A stretch of 64,000 bases of DNA, taken from the NCBI GenBank assembly GCA_963691705.1, contig OY829538.1, positions 33,872,836 through 33,936,835 on the forward strand, in the 5' to 3' direction. Made by a program: the position numbers and the translations under genes. The notes beneath the pieces are model-generated. The model searched no databases, was not told the origin of the DNA, and saw nothing but the letters and a program-made list of their open reading frames with translations. Shown here one piece after another: positions 1-10,032 of this stretch. The first letter of the stretch is position 1. Each line of letters begins with the position of its first letter. This DNA comes from Viola odorata. Its lineage: Eukaryota > Streptophyta > Magnoliopsida > Malpighiales > Violaceae.

Positions 1-292
1 TGGCCTGAGAATCCACGTACAATTATTTGAGCTACTTGTTTATCAGTATTGCCTCTTAATCTGTATATTGTAGCTGCCATCATCATGGCTTCTAGTATGT
101 TTATTTTATTATGTTCACTTTGTCCATCTAGATTCCATTCCGTAATACTTTGGCTATCATAATTAGCTTGAATTCTAGTATTCATTTCTTCTGATTGTAT
201 ATCAGGAAAAAAAGGTGTTGGATAAAAATGTTTAATTTTTGGTTTCTGGTAATTCCTACCTCTGAGTTTATTTATTTCTAATTCTTTAAATT
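1..292 (-). pseudogene. Endogenous caulimovirid, coat-protein part of polyprotein (downstream piece)
   Basis: Read on the minus strand, this stretch is one open frame with no stop. It contains the pattern ITEWNLDG, then LEAMMMAATIYRLRG and QIIVRGFSG, which I recognise as the capsid region of plant endogenous pararetroviruses (Caulimoviridae, petuvirus/florendovirus type). It runs off the left edge of the window. It is the downstream half of the viral frame whose upstream half ends at 14716; the Tat-1 retrotransposon lies between. The frame is the same on both sides once one copy of the target duplication is discounted, so this was a single polyprotein frame when Tat-1 landed. The role is inferred from the family; it is a fixed, inactive genomic copy. 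Confidence 0.7.
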
Positions 293-639
293 TGATAACA
301 ATCCACCTAACGACAAGGGTATTTCCATCTCTTATCCCGCATGGAAAGATCGGAACCACTGTTCCTACCTCTACGGTAGGATCGAGGCTGTCATCTCCCC
401 CGTTAAGAGGCTAACGCTAGGAGAGCTGACATCACGAGGGGGGTCCCCACATCCACCTTCTGGACAACCAGAGGTGCCATCCCACCCCAAGGGAAAAGCA
501 CCAACTGTTATCTCGCCTGGGTAACAACCATGTCTCCACGCACCGCCCTGACGGTATATCACAACATGGGCAAACCCCTGCCCCTGACGGGACCGGTTGC
601 TCCCTAGCAAACTTACTCGCGCGGAAACGCTTCTTTCAT

Positions 640-648
640 CTATAAATA
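640..648 (+). promoter_or_regulatory. TATA box of Tat-1 LTR promoter
   Basis: CTATAAATA sits in the LTR about 200 bp before its end, the expected place for the U3/R boundary. The identical motif is in the 3' LTR at 14505-14513 and in both Tat-2 LTRs. Confidence 0.75.
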
Positions 649-740
649 CCTCCCCCACAAAGGAGGAAGGTAAGCACGAATTACTGGCCCAAGCTCTGCC
701 AAATTCACTACACATACTGACTTAAGCATCGGAGTGTTTC

Positions 741-761
741 CGCCGGAGACCCCCTCCGGCG
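741..761 (+). other. Conserved LTR stem-loop CGCCGGAG/CTCCGGCG
   Basis: Perfect 8-bp stem CGCCGGAG/CTCCGGCG with a 5-nt C-rich loop, preceded by ACTGACTTAAGCATCGGAGT. The same leader and stem occur in the 3' LTR (14607-14627) and in the Tat-2 LTRs (21360-21380 and 44146-44167), although the rest of the LTRs has diverged strongly. It lies downstream of the TATA box, so it should be in the transcript (R/U5). A role in RNA folding, termination or packaging is inferred. Confidence 0.6.
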
Positions 762-852
762 TAATGCAGGTACTGCGGACCGCCGTGGGCACTAATCTGA
801 GAGGACCAATTTCTCCATATATCCTTCGGCAGAAGACAAATTCTTATCAAAT

Positions 853-868
853 TGGTGCTCTCGTTGAG
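853..868 (+). other. Primer-binding site of Tat-1 (candidate)
   Basis: TGGTGCTCTCGTTGAG begins three bases after the 5' LTR end, where the tRNA primer pairs. Tat-2 has the near-identical TGGTGCTTTCATTGAG at the same place (21470-21485). I could not assign the tRNA species. Confidence 0.6.
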
Positions 869-935
869 AGTGTTGGTTCTATTAAGTAAGCATCCTTAAT
901 AACCAAGCTCCTTCCTCCCCGAAGCTAGAAGGGTT

Positions 936-3302
936 ATGGCCTCGGAGTCAGATCCCGCGCTTTCCCAATCCTCTAGCATCCCCTACAACACCCGCCGACG
1001 ACTTTTTGCTTTCACTACCTCTGATATCTCTACTCCAGTGCAAGTTGTCACTGCGGGAGAATCAGATCCTCCTCCTGGGCAGAGTACGGAAGAAATTACA
1101 TTCCAGATTTGTTCCCCCTTTTCCCACATAGCGGGAACCAGTCATTCTACCCCCCAAGCAAGTAGATCCACGATAGGTGAAGCAAACAACCCTTTCACAA
1201 GCTCAATAGCAGCTCTCCAAGCTCAATTGGATCAGTTGACAGAGATGGCTGCTGGATTTACTCCTCATGCCTCGAGACCTGGTGTGTCCTCCCGAATAGT
1301 TTTCACTCCGTCCAATGTCAACGAACGACCAATATCGCCCCGACGATCTAGGGGACTCCCGTCCTCCTTACCTTTTTCCTCGGCCCCCATAAATGTCCCG
1401 CCGCTCACGCGAGGACCTGTTGAACATTCTGGACAATACAGGGGGGAAATCCCTATCCCTGAGGTAGCCCGCCGACATGATGAGCACAGAGAACACTGGG
1501 ATGATCGGCGGAGGGAGATATTCCGAGAGCAATCTCCTAGATACAGTGAGAGATCTAGCAACAGAGGTCGACGAGCTCGAACCGCAAGAAGCCGTAGCCG
1601 ATCTCCCAAGCGGCATCAAGAATATGACCCTCAGAATCCCAGATATGATATTGAAATTCCACACCCGCATCAGCCTCGTGGGGTCCCTGATATTAACGCT
1701 GGCCATCCGTTCAGTTACCGTGTCAGGCACCACAGGGTCCATCGGCATGTGAAACTCCCTACAGAATCATATGATGGCACGAAAGATCCCATTTCTCACC
1801 TCAATAAGGTGAAAGACTTTGTGCAATTCCAAACCCGCAGTGATGCTGCATTATGTCAGATCTTCGTAATGACGCTGTCAGGAGTGGCACGTCTTTGGTT
1901 TGAGGGACTCCCGGCCGGGTCTATTGATAATTTTTCTCAACTGGAAGAAAAATTCAAAAGTCGGTTTAGCACGGCTATTCCTATCAGGAAGTCAGCAGCT
2001 GCACTATTCGATATTCATCGAAGACCGCAGGAATCATTGAACGAATTTTTACATCGATTTGATCTTGAAATGTCCCTAACGCTAGGGGTCACTATTGATT
2101 ATGCGGTTGAGGCCCTGAAACGCAATTGTCGATATGGTAAATTGAGAGACACATTAACGGTGGACCCGCCGCTAACCCTGGATGCGTTGAGGCTAAAAGC
2201 GCATAACTATACGAGGATGGAAGAGGAGGAAAATAGGGAATGGATCCGAAACATGCCAACGGACCCATACTTGGCCCTTAACGCCCCGAATAGCAGCGTC
2301 CCTGACACGCGACCCACTGAGGATCATGGACAACGAAAAGAGCATACTGTCAAGGCCTCTAACCGGCAGAGAGGCAATTTCTCGAAAGGAAGACCCGGAG
2401 GGTCCCCTACTCGGAAACAAGCAGATCCGCCAAAGGGCCGGATATATGATCCTGACCTTCCATCTCTTATACTCCCAAGGGCTGAAATCCTAGCGATAGT
2501 CCAACAGCGAAATGTGCCCATTAGATATCCAGCTCCTGTGAAGCCAGGAGTGATCATGGGAGGAAGGGAAAACGCGTATTTCAAGTTCCACAAGGTCAAG
2601 GGACATTCAACAGATGTATGCAGAGAACTGAAATTGGCCATAGAGCGATTGGTCAAAGAGGGCTACCTCGGAGAATTTGCCACCAAGGCAAGAGAAGAGG
2701 CTAGAAACAACCCAACTGGAATGACAACTGATCAGAGGCAAACGCCTTTACACGCCACGGGGGATAACGCAATTCCCCTAGGACAAAATAGAGAAGCTCT
2801 CGTTGTTCATAGCGATCAGATGCCTATGATTAATATCATCGCCGGGGGAACACCCTACTTCGAGGAGGCCATACCACAAATGCCCAATCCTGGGGAAAAG
2901 CGCAAGCGAGAGAACGCGCAGGTAAAAATTGAGGCGATCAGTGCCTTAGACAGAATGATATTGTCCTTCTCAGAAGAAGACGAAAAAGGCATTGTTTTCC
3001 CGCATAACGACGCGTTGGTAGTAACACCCGTCATTGGAAGTCATGGGGTGAGAAGAACCCTTGTTGACAATGGGAGCGCAGTAAATCTATTTTCGTTGGA
3101 AGCATACAATTTGATGAAACGCCCTGACGGCGAGCTAGCGCCATGCATGAGGCCAATTGTTGGGATTGATGGGGTACCGATTCCGATAGCCGGAATAACA
3201 TCCTTGCCAGTGTACTTTCGAGAAGACACCTCCAAGCGATCGAAAGAGCTACTATTCCTGGTCATGGACTTAATGTTACCATATAACGCCATACTGGGGT
3301 GA
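936..3302 (+). CDS. gag: Tat-1 gag and protease (788 aa, ended by a premature TGA)
   Basis: Capsid polyprotein plus the aspartic protease of Tat-1. The N-terminus (to about residue 230) is Ser/Pro- and Arg/Ser-rich. The capsid core runs from about residue 271 (PTESYDGTKDP) to 431, with FVMTLSGVARLWFEGLP. A Tat-type zinc motif near residue 547 reads YFKFHKVKGHSTDVC; the first Cys, present in Tat-2 (YCKFHKARGHS), is Phe here. The protease active site is LVDNGSAVNLFSLEAYNL near residue 706. The start is the first ATG after the primer-binding site and matches the Tat-2 start (MTSESEP). The TGA at 3300-3302 sits where Tat-2 has CGA (Arg) in ILGRPFLN, so it is a premature stop inside the protease/RT linker and not the natural gag end. 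Confidence 0.85.
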   Translation: MASESDPALSQSSSIPYNTRRRLFAFTTSDISTPVQVVTAGESDPPPGQSTEEITFQICSPFSHIAGTSHSTPQASRSTIGEANNPFTSSIAALQAQLDQLTEMAAGFTPHASRPGVSSRIVFTPSNVNERPISPRRSRGLPSSLPFSSAPINVPPLTRGPVEHSGQYRGEIPIPEVARRHDEHREHWDDRRREIFREQSPRYSERSSNRGRRARTARSRSRSPKRHQEYDPQNPRYDIEIPHPHQPRGVPDINAGHPFSYRVRHHRVHRHVKLPTESYDGTKDPISHLNKVKDFVQFQTRSDAALCQIFVMTLSGVARLWFEGLPAGSIDNFSQLEEKFKSRFSTAIPIRKSAAALFDIHRRPQESLNEFLHRFDLEMSLTLGVTIDYAVEALKRNCRYGKLRDTLTVDPPLTLDALRLKAHNYTRMEEEENREWIRNMPTDPYLALNAPNSSVPDTRPTEDHGQRKEHTVKASNRQRGNFSKGRPGGSPTRKQADPPKGRIYDPDLPSLILPRAEILAIVQQRNVPIRYPAPVKPGVIMGGRENAYFKFHKVKGHSTDVCRELKLAIERLVKEGYLGEFATKAREEARNNPTGMTTDQRQTPLHATGDNAIPLGQNREALVVHSDQMPMINIIAGGTPYFEEAIPQMPNPGEKRKRENAQVKIEAISALDRMILSFSEEDEKGIVFPHNDALVVTPVIGSHGVRRTLVDNGSAVNLFSLEAYNLMKRPDGELAPCMRPIVGIDGVPIPIAGITSLPVYFREDTSKRSKELLFLVMDLMLPYNAILG

Positions 3303-4436
3303 CCGTTCCTCAATCGTTTCGGGGCAACGATATCCCAAAAACACATGCGGATGAAATACCCCTCGTGGAACGGCGTGGTCTCAATCAAAGGAGACCAGAA
3401 ACTGGCAGCTGAGTGTTATTCGCTTATGACTCAAAGGAGTTGTGACCGCTATGTTTGCGTGGCAGATGATCCCTTTGATGATAAAGACGAAAAGCGTACT
3501 CAACCGCTCGATCAAATGATGTCAATACCTGTCGGAGAGGACAGTGAAGCGAACCTCTTGATTAGCGAGAAACTAAGCCCCAAAGAGAAGGTGCAATTAG
3601 CTCGACTGTTAAGAAAATGTAAAGGGGAATTCGCGTGGAAACCGGCAGACATGCCAGGAATCTCGCGAGAGGTCGCAGAACACCGGTTAAACGTTAGCCT
3701 CGACGCTAAGCCCGTCCAATAAAAACGACGCGCCTTCTCACCAGAAAAGATAGCGGCCATCGAGAAAGAGCTACTAAAGCTCATAGATGCGGGCTTCATC
3801 CAAGAAGTCTAATACCCAACCTGGCTGGCTAACCCTGTGTTAGTCCCTAAGCCTAACGGCGGTTGACGCATGTGCATCGATTTCACTGACTTGAACAGCG
3901 CCTGCCCCAAAGATTGCTATCCCCTTCCCCGAATCGACCAGTTGGTCGACCAAACTGCTGGGTACGCCTACCTGAGCTCCTTAGATGCTAACTTCGGGTA
4001 TCACCAAATCCCTATGGCCATAGAAGACGAAGAAAAAACTGCCTTCATCACCCCTAGGGCTACATATTGCTACACCGCAATGCCGTTTGGGCTGAAGAAC
4101 GTCGGGGCAACATTCCAGCGCATGGCGAATAAGGTTTTTGAAAAGCAAATCGGGAAAAAAGTAGAGGCTTAAGTGGACGATATCCTGATTAAAAGTCAAA
4201 GCTTCAAAGACCACCTTGCTGATTTGGAAGAAGTTTTCAATGTGATGAAAAAGTACAAAATGAAACTGAATCCACGAAAGTGTATGTTCGCATTCCAAAC
4301 GGGTAAATTCTTGGGCTACGTGGTCAGCCGGAAGGGTATCCAACCCAACCCTTCAAAGATAAAGGCCATTCAAGACATGATATCCCCTTGGACCGTCAAA
4401 AACATACAGAAGCTCATCGCGGCATCATCGCGTTAG
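3303..4436 (+). pseudogene. pol: Tat-1 reverse transcriptase (broken)
   Basis: Continues the gag-protease frame. Recognisable RT blocks are RMCIDFTDLNSACPKDCYPLPRI, YLSSLDANFGYHQIPM, TAMPFGLKNVGATFQRM and VDDILIKS. In-frame stops, checked against Tat-2, are TAA near 3719 (CAA in Tat-2), TAA near 3811 (CAA), TGA near 3865 (TGG) and TAA at 4170-4172. The last replaces the Tyr of the catalytic YVDD motif, leaving only VDD, so this copy cannot make active RT. A frameshift near 4410-4425 leads into the RNase H frame. It would have copied the element RNA into cDNA in cytoplasmic particles. Confidence 0.85.
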
Positions 4437-5575
4437 GACGGTTCATATCTAAGCAAGGCGAGAGATGCCTGCCTTTTTTCAAGGTCATTCGAAACAAGGC
4501 CCCATTCGGGTGGACAGAGGAATGCGAAAATGCATTTGCAGGGCTGAAAGCTTACTTGTCATCCGATCTAGTGGTAACGAGGCCTGAGTCCGGCGATGAG
4601 CTATATCTATACTTGGGAATAGCCGACGAGGTAGTCAGCGCCGTCCTTGTGCGAAGCGAAGAGCATGTACACCGCCCTGTATTTTTTGTGAGTCACATAT
4701 TGAAAGATGCTGAGCTGCGATACGCTCGCATCGAGAAGATATCGCTTGCCCTAGTACAGGCAACGCGAAAGATGGACCGATACTTCCAAGCCCACCCTGT
4801 CACTGTGCTCACTGATCAGCCGCTGAGAAAAATCTTTAGAAAGCCTAAGTCTTCAGGGAGGATGTTGATTTGGGCAATCGAGCTTGAACAATATGGGCTG
4901 CAGTATAGAGCCAAACCGGTGATTAAAGCCCAAGCGTTAGCAGACTTCATAGCGGAATGCACATTCACCAAAGATGCGTCGGCAGACCCGTCAGAGGAAG
5001 AACCAGAAAATTCATGCCTACCGTACCCGGAAATGTTAGCGGACTCATGGGTTATTCATGTGGACGGAGCAAAAAATCAAGAGCTAGCAAGTGCAAGTAT
5101 TTTCCTGGTGGGACCAGACGGCATGGAATTGCGATACACCATCAGAATCCTGCAGCCGTTATCCAACAATGCCGCTGAATACGAAGCGCTGCTGGCAGGG
5201 CTCAGAATTGGAAACAGCTTCTCCGTCGAAGCCTCTACCATTGCGGAGGAGGAATGCGGCTTGCGCCTAAAAATAGGAGGAGACTCTAAATTGATAATGG
5301 ATCAAGTCCTAGAAAACTCCCAAGCCCGAGAACCCATCATGATTCAATACTTGGCCAAAGTAAAGCGTGAGCTGTCGGAGATGCAGAAAAAAGGCACTCG
5401 GGTCACCTTTGAACATATCCCTAGAGAAAACAATGAAGAGGCTGATAGCCTCGCCAAGATGGCAGCCAACGTGGAAGCCTTCATACCCAACGAAGTGCAC
5501 TACGGGGAGTTATCCATACCCTCTTTCATGGAAGAACAAGCATCGCTCTGTGTGGAAGAAATAGAAAGCGACTAG
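4423..5575 (+). CDS. pol: Tat-1 RNase H and second, archaeal-type RNase H
   Basis: One open frame with two RNase H domains in a row. The first, Ty3-type, has ALGRFISKQGERCLPFF, the shared DELYLYLGIADEVVSAVLV and PVTVLTDQPLRKIF. The second (about 5040-5480) has the four acidic blocks of an archaeal-like RNase H: VIHVDGAKNQ (Asp), AAEYEALLAGLRIG (Glu), IGGDSKLIMDQVL (Asp) and NNEEADSLAKMA (Asp). This extra domain is established for Tat-lineage plant elements. RNase H degrades the RNA strand during reverse transcription. The frame ends at TAG 5573-5575, where Tat-2 has TGG (Trp). Confidence 0.85.
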
Positions 5576-6807
5576 AGAACCCAGTGATAGAATATCTGAA
5601 ACATGACAAGCTGTTAGAGGAGAGCACGGAAAGGAGGAAAATCCTGAAACGAGCGGCGCGATGAACATATTACAACGGAGAGTTAGTACGGAGGTGTTTT
5701 TCCCATCCTGCCGCTAAGTGCATAACAGAGCAAGAAGGCTTGCATGTGCTATGAGAAATTCACGAAGGGATATGCGGCATGCACATCGCCAGCGATACAC
5801 TGGCAGCCCAAGTGTTTCGGTCGGGATTCTACTGGCCCACAATACGAGGAGATTGCCATAACTTCGTGAAAACCTGTCAGAAATGTCAGGAATATGCTAG
5901 GATTCCTCGAAAACCGGCCGCGCAAATTTCAGAAATAATCGCTCCATGCCCGTTTGCCAAATGGGGCATTGAAATTTTAGGCCCGTTTCCAAAGGCTAGA
6001 TCTCAGTTGAAATTCGTGATCGTGGCGGTAGACTACCTCACAAAATGGGCCGAAGCCGAAGCGTTAGCCACCATCACCACTGAAAAAATTTGGCATTTTT
6101 TCAAACACCAAGTCATTATGCGATTCGGGGTGCCGCGCATACTGATTAGCGACAATGGAACGCAGTTCACAAGCAAATTCTTCAGGGATCAGTGTGCGGA
6201 ATTTCAGATCGAACAAAGGTTCTCTTCCGTGGCGCACCCTCAAACCAATGGCCAAGCAGAAGTAACCAACCGCAACATCCTTAGTGGCATCAAAAGAAAC
6301 CTAGAAGGATCCAAAAAGAAATGGCCAGATGAACTGCCATACGTACTATAGGCCTATCGCATGACTGTCAAGGCCGGCACTGGAGAGACCCCGTTTGCGT
6401 TAACATTCGGAACTGAAGCTGTCACACCGGTTGAGATCGGAACGATGAGCCTTCGGGTGGCTCATTTCAAAGAAGAAAATAATGAGGAAAGGTTACGTGC
6501 TAACCTTGACGCCCTACCGGAAACACATGAGGAAACTCTCCTGAAAACTATGCACTACAAAAGAAAAATGGCACAATACCACAACCGGCAAGTGAGAGAG
6601 CGATTGCTCAAAGCTGGAGATTTAGTGCTCAAAGATAGACGAGCGGCAGGGCAACGTATGGGAAAACTCAGCCCAAACTGGGATGGACCGTATCGCGTCA
6701 CCCGTGTTGTGGGAAGAGGAGCTTACCACTTGGAAACGCTCGAGGGAATACCCCTGCAAAACTCTTGGAATATAGCTCGGCTGAAGCTATACCACGCCAG
6801 GAACTAG
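5576..6807 (+). pseudogene. pol: Tat-1 integrase (broken)
   Basis: Integrase would insert the cDNA into chromosomes. Visible are an HHCC zinc-binding region (HEGICGMH ... CQKCQEYA, 5760-5900) and a catalytic core ending ISDNGTQFTSKFF and PQTNGQAEVTNR, then a C-terminal region to TAG 6805-6807. The first catalytic Asp, in WGIDILGPF of Tat-2, is Glu here (GAA 5971-5973), which should inactivate it. Stops occur near 5662 and 5752 (TGA) and at 6349-6351 (TAG for TGG). The end matches Tat-2 (NSWNIARLKLYH). Confidence 0.85.
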
Positions 6808-6889
6808 CCCATCCTATCTGGTAATATCAATGATATTCTAACAAGATATATTTTCCTGTGCGTTTGCTGTTGATAAAATGCAGATAGTG

Positions 6890-7400
6890 AAGAATGCCAG
6901 GAGTGAAAATCCTATCCTTGTGATGGCTGGTCCAGATCAGACAGCTCACTAAGATGAGGCACGCCCTGGCATGGCTAAGCGTTGGGAGTGAAAATCCTAT
7001 CATTTTGGCAACCGTGCTCCCATAGATGGCCCATTAAGACGAGGCACGACCCCAAACGCTCCCGGGAGTGAAAATCCTATCCTTGTGGCAACAGTGCTCA
7101 CATAGACGGCCCACTAAGACGAGGCACGCCCCGGTATCGTTGGGAGTGAAAATCCTATCCTTGTGGCAATCGTGCTCCCATAGACGGCCCATTAAGGCGA
7201 GGCACGACCCCAAGGAGAGACCAACTCCATCCTGGACGTGAAAATCCTATCCTTGTGGTAACCGTGCTCACATAGACGGCCCATTAAGACGAGGCACGTT
7301 CCAGAGACGCGAGGTTTCAACGCTTGGGAGTGAAAATCCTATCCTTGTGATGACCGGTCTTGATCAGACAGCTCACTAAGACGAGGCACACCCCAAGCCG
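6890..7400 (+). repeat. Tandem repeat block between pol and antisense cassette (Tat-1)
   Basis: About six imperfect units of roughly 75-100 bp. Each has a GAGTGAAAATCCTATCCTTG box, then GACGGCCCATTAAGACGAGG and CACGCCCC. Copies start near 6900, 6987, 7064, 7141, 7237 and 7327. Tat-2 has a matching block of about five units at 34827-35280. Hypervariable tandem repeats at this position are known in Tat/Ogre elements. It lies where sense pol and antisense gene 1 transcripts would converge. Confidence 0.85.
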
Positions 7401-7753
7401 ATCTTCGACATACGGAAAGGAAGGATACCCCAGCTAGTAACTGAGCGGTTGACACCCGGTGAAGCAAAGTTGGAAAGAGATCCATACCGCAACAACACCG
7501 TCACGACAGTCCTAGTAAGGCTAGAGTTTGCTCCTTAACAACAAAGGGTGGCGTAAAGCTAAGCGCAACATGTGCAGAGGTAGCACAACAAACGTTATGG
7601 GCTGACAATTTCACAAGCAGTAAGGAGAAACAAGGTAAATGAAAACAGTCCAAAGCCGCGGATTAATCAAGAAAAAGTAACATTGTCAATATTACAAAAC
7701 AAAAGGGGGCGCATCAGCCACAACAGTAAAAACAGACGTATCAAGAATGATGT
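7401..7753. other. Spacer downstream of antisense gene 1
   Basis: No open frame or repeat recognised. It presumably holds the 3' untranslated region of antisense gene 1. Confidence 0.4.
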
Positions 7754-9695
7754 CTAAGGAGCAGGTGATGCACCGCCTCCTTCCTGCTGAGTAGATCTCC
7801 AGCGATGAAAGCCCTTATCAGTGACGGTGGCGATCCTCTCTTCAAAATACCGACCAAGAAAATCAGCGTCGAGGTTATCTATCCCGTGCTTAAGCATAAA
7901 ACCGTCAGACATGATGCCCCCGCCTTCTTTCAAATACCAACGGCTCTTCTCAGCAGAAAGAGCGAGATCGGCGGACAGCTCAGCGTTCCGCTGTCTCTCT
8001 TGACGAAGCTTATCCTCCAGCTCTTGCTTAGCAGTTGTTACCTCCTGAACAGCAACCGCGGCCTCCCGTTTGGCAGCCTCCATCTCTTGCTTAGCAGTTG
8101 TTGCCTCCTGAGCAGCAACTGCGGCCTCCTGTTTGGCAGCCTCCGACTCTTGTTTGGCAGCAGCAACGACATTCATGTAACCCTGACGCTCTGATAGTAG
8201 TCTGTTCAGCTCCCCCTGCCCGTTTGCCTCCACTTTAGCGTTTTCTTCATCCATATAATGGAGATGGCAGAGCGAGGAAAATAGCTGGGAGCGAAGAAAG
8301 TTTATACGCTCCTGCTGGCTCCTAGCCGCAAGGGCATCTCTCTCTCTTGGAATAGACATTATCTCAGCTGCCAATAAGGAGGTACATGAGAGGACATAGT
8401 CAGGAGGAGCATCCGCCGAAAACTGCAAGTAGTTATCTCGGAAGGAGCGCAGGCTGAACCTGTGAGTAGGCATCAGAGGAGGAGCATAAGTTGAGGCGTG
8501 AACCATCAAGCTGGGAGTAGGGCCACCTATCGCAGCAATCGGAGGAGACACTGGAACAAAAAGCAAGGTGGGAGGAGAAGAGGGTCGACTAATGGTACCG
8601 TCAGCGTTAGGGACAGAAAGCCCGTCACCCCCGAGCACTTCGCCATGATGAGCCATCAGATTGGAATAAATTGGAGAATCACTCAAAACCTGAGGACCAC
8701 CGCCAAAATTGGCACCCTGCGGCTGCTCAACTGGCACACCCCCAAGGACAGCCCCAGAAGGATTGGCAGCAGATGAAGTCGGGCTTTGTTGAAACTCATA
8801 ACGAGCCTTCTTTTGACGCTCTCGAAGGACGTCTGTCATAGACATGTCGTCTTGAGAGGAAGAATGAGCGGAAACAGTGGCGGTTTCCTGGATAGCACAA
8901 AGTATAATGAGAAAGTGGCACGAAGAGAAAAGGAAACCATAAGAAGAGACAAATACGTACTTAAGCACCTGAAGGAGCTAGAGGAATCCCAGAGAGAATC
9001 GGGCTAGCAGTTGCCTCTGAAGAGGCGACAGTATGAGAGGAAACGGAAGGCGTAGTACGTGTCTGCCTAGCCCTTTTCTTCCTTACGGCGCGAGTACGAA
9101 GAGGCAGTTGGGCAACGTCTGGAGCGGTAGCAGTAATTTCCCCTTCAGCAGTGGTAGCAGTAGACTCGATGGTAATTTCCCCTTCAGCAGACTCGATGCC
9201 CATGAGTTTCCAGGTGAAGGGCTTTAAGGAGTCATCTTCATAACGAGGGGATATCGATATAACCCCCTTGCGGGAATATAACTGGAAGATATCGCGAAGC
9301 AATACCAAGGTGGGAGAAGCAATCCCTTTAAAACGACACAAAGCGACAAATGCACTAACAACGCAAATCGCGTTGGGGCTCAACTAAGCCGGAGCCAGAT
9401 CAGAATCGGCCAACAACAATTTCACAAGCGGGTCAAGGGGAAGACAAAACCCATGGTCAAACAACTTGGCATACAACATTCTACTATTAGCGGGTAAAAC
9501 GCTGTTCAGGCGAAGAGATTCAGAGGCAGCACAAACGGGATAATCTCGGGGAAATCGACCCTTAGACCCGGCAAGCTTGCGATTAATCAAGGCTAGCGTG
9601 TAAAGGGAGGTGGGTGTATTATCAATCTTTTCTTCCCCGGCAGACCTCAGAGGATCCCCTTCCTCGGAAGATTTTTTAGCACGGGTCTTAGCCAT
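7754..9695 (-). pseudogene. Tat-1 antisense gene 1: Transpos_gypsy-like domain + coiled coil, intron-bearing
   Basis: ATG at 9695 (MAKTRAKKS), matching the Tat-2 homologue (MAKTRRPES). The N-terminal part (KLFDHGFCLPLDPLVKLLL, FVALCRFKGIASPTLVLLRD, ISPRYEDDSLKPFTWKL) fits the plant 'putative gypsy-type transposon' domain. TAG at 9384-9386 replaces a Gln codon. About 80 residues after GIESA, plus the first intron, are missing relative to Tat-2. A GT-AG intron at 8888-8960 (GTACGT...CCAG, phase 0) matches intron B of Tat-2; TAA at 8961-8963 is the codon just before its donor. The last exon (378 codons, open) encodes a Ser/Pro/Gly-rich linker and a long Ala/Glu/Lys coiled coil with repeats such as AAKQEAAVAAQEATTAKQE. 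Function unknown; the domain name does not establish transposase activity. Confidence 0.7.
9126..9200. repeat. Short tandem duplication inside antisense gene 1
   Basis: GGTAATTTCCCCTTCAGCAG and neighbouring bases occur twice about 40 bp apart, encoding a repeated EGEIT...TAE motif. It lies at the junction where about 80 residues present in Tat-2 are missing. Confidence 0.6.
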
Positions 9696-9835
9696 AATTA
9701 ACAAAGGAAAAAAAGGAGGGAAGAAAAAAAGTGTGTACCTTCGCAAAAAGAATACCAGCAGTCTCGAACCAGAAAAGAAGAAGCGGCGCGGGTGCAAAAG
9801 AAGAGATTAAAAAAGAAAGAGGAGGTAGGGAAAAC

Positions 9836-9846
9836 ATTATATATAA
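9836..9846 (-). promoter_or_regulatory. TATA box of Tat-1 antisense gene 1
   Basis: Minus strand reads GGTTATATATAATG about 145 bp before the ATG at 9695. Tat-2 has GGTTATAAAACC about 160 bp before its gene 1 ATG. Confidence 0.65.
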
Positions 9847-10032
9847 CCCTGAAAGGGCACTACCAATTAGCAGCTGACACATGGCGAAGCAGCGCGTCAA
9901 AAGAGGAAGCGCGCGCGTGAAGGCATAAATTTTAAAACAAACGCGCAAGAGGAAATAAGTTTAAAACAATGATGAAACACTTCAGTACTCGCGTCTCCCT
10001 AGAAGATGCCTGCTTCGAGCGCCTCTCTGAAG

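Larger units (their letters stand above)
293..849 (+). repeat. 5' LTR of Tat-1
   Basis: Direct repeat of 14158-14715. It starts TGATAACA and ends TTATCA, giving the inverted termini TGATAA/TTATCA. It carries a TATA box (CTATAAATA, 640-648) and, downstream of it, a GC-rich stem-loop (741-761) shared with Tat-2. A minus-strand open frame of 114 codons inside it also appears in the other LTR copy and is not considered coding. Confidence 0.95.

Noticed and set aside
371..715. 114-codon minus-strand frame in the Tat-1 LTR, repeated at 14297-14581
   Set aside because: Present in both LTR copies only because they are duplicates; spans the TATA box and stem-loop, has no family pattern and is not found in the Tat-2 LTR.
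1265..1752. Overlapping frames on both strands within Tat-1 gag
   Set aside because: Shadows of the gag frame in Arg/Ser-rich sequence; the region aligns with Tat-2 only in the gag frame.
7805..8194. Plus-strand frames opposite antisense gene 1
   Set aside because: Leu/Ser-rich shadows of the coiled-coil repeats; not conserved in Tat-2.
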